DNA of 14,297 bases from Pseudomonadota bacterium (lineage in GTDB: Bacteria; Pseudomonadota; Alphaproteobacteria; ATCC43930; CGMCC-115725), in contig JAJYIC010000020.1 of NCBI GenBank assembly GCA_021790295.1, forward strand, positions 1 through 14,297, given 5' to 3'. Positions 14,270 to 14,297 of the stretch are shown in pieces. The translations under genes were made by a program, and so were the position numbers. The notes below the pieces were generated by a model, which ran no database searches, had not been told where the DNA came from, and saw only the letters and a list, made by a program, of their open reading frames with translations. Position 1 is the first letter of the stretch. Each line of letters opens with the position of its first letter.

Positions 14270-14297
14270 TCAGAACGGCAAAAGCTCGGCGAGGCTT
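14270..14297 (-). CDS. possible 3' end of a further gene
   Basis: Nine codons are visible before the right edge: S-L-A-E-L-L-P-F then TGA (14272-14270). The residues look like an ordinary protein C-terminus and the strand matches the amidase, but this is too little to identify or to be sure of. The 71 bp between it and the amidase start region hold nothing I can name. Confidence 0.3.

Overview
The window is GC-rich and densely coded, with Shine-Dalgarno sites, mixed gene orientation and short intergenic gaps. The gene families (a DUF6489-type small protein, an alphaproteobacterial-style ThiL, an LACTB2-like hydrolase, an L,D-transpeptidase beside an OmpR-type regulator) suggest an alphaproteobacterium, perhaps of Rhodospirillales type. 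That placement rests on protein resemblance only. I see no rRNA, tRNA, CRISPR array or intact insertion sequence.

Left part (1-4930), mostly housekeeping: a truncated L,D-transpeptidase-like gene (-) is divergent from an orphan OmpR/PhoB response regulator (+). A 75-bp inverted-repeat element (600-674) lies between them. A family 2 glycosyltransferase (-) overlaps the regulator tail to tail. It is followed by thiL (+), a DUF6489-type small protein (-) and an MBL-fold hydrolase with a C-terminal helical domain (+).

Middle part (4976-11140), catabolic: on the minus strand a phosphonoacetate hydrolase (phnA, all metal ligands and the Thr nucleophile visible) is followed by an SMP-30/gluconolactonase-like gene. 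Divergent from them is a plus-strand run of five genes: a 3-hydroxyisobutyrate dehydrogenase-like reductase, an amidohydrolase_2 protein, an Ldh-family dehydrogenase, a tiny lipoprotein and a Rid-family protein. The last two share an ATGA overlap. Together they look like a small-molecule catabolic locus whose substrate I cannot name.

Right part (11156-14297): a very large amidase-signature protein (-) is followed on the same strand by the most interesting gene here, a carboxymuconolactone decarboxylase/AhpD-like protein. Its frame is interrupted once, by a TGA exactly at the second cysteine of the CxxC redox motif (C-P-F-TGA). The frame and family similarity continue on both sides, the start has a strong ribosome binding site, and a stem-loop with bacterial SECIS geometry begins shortly after the TGA. 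The simplest reading is a selenoprotein with a CxxU motif, which standard gene callers would split in two. The last 28 bases may hold the 3' end of one more minus-strand gene.
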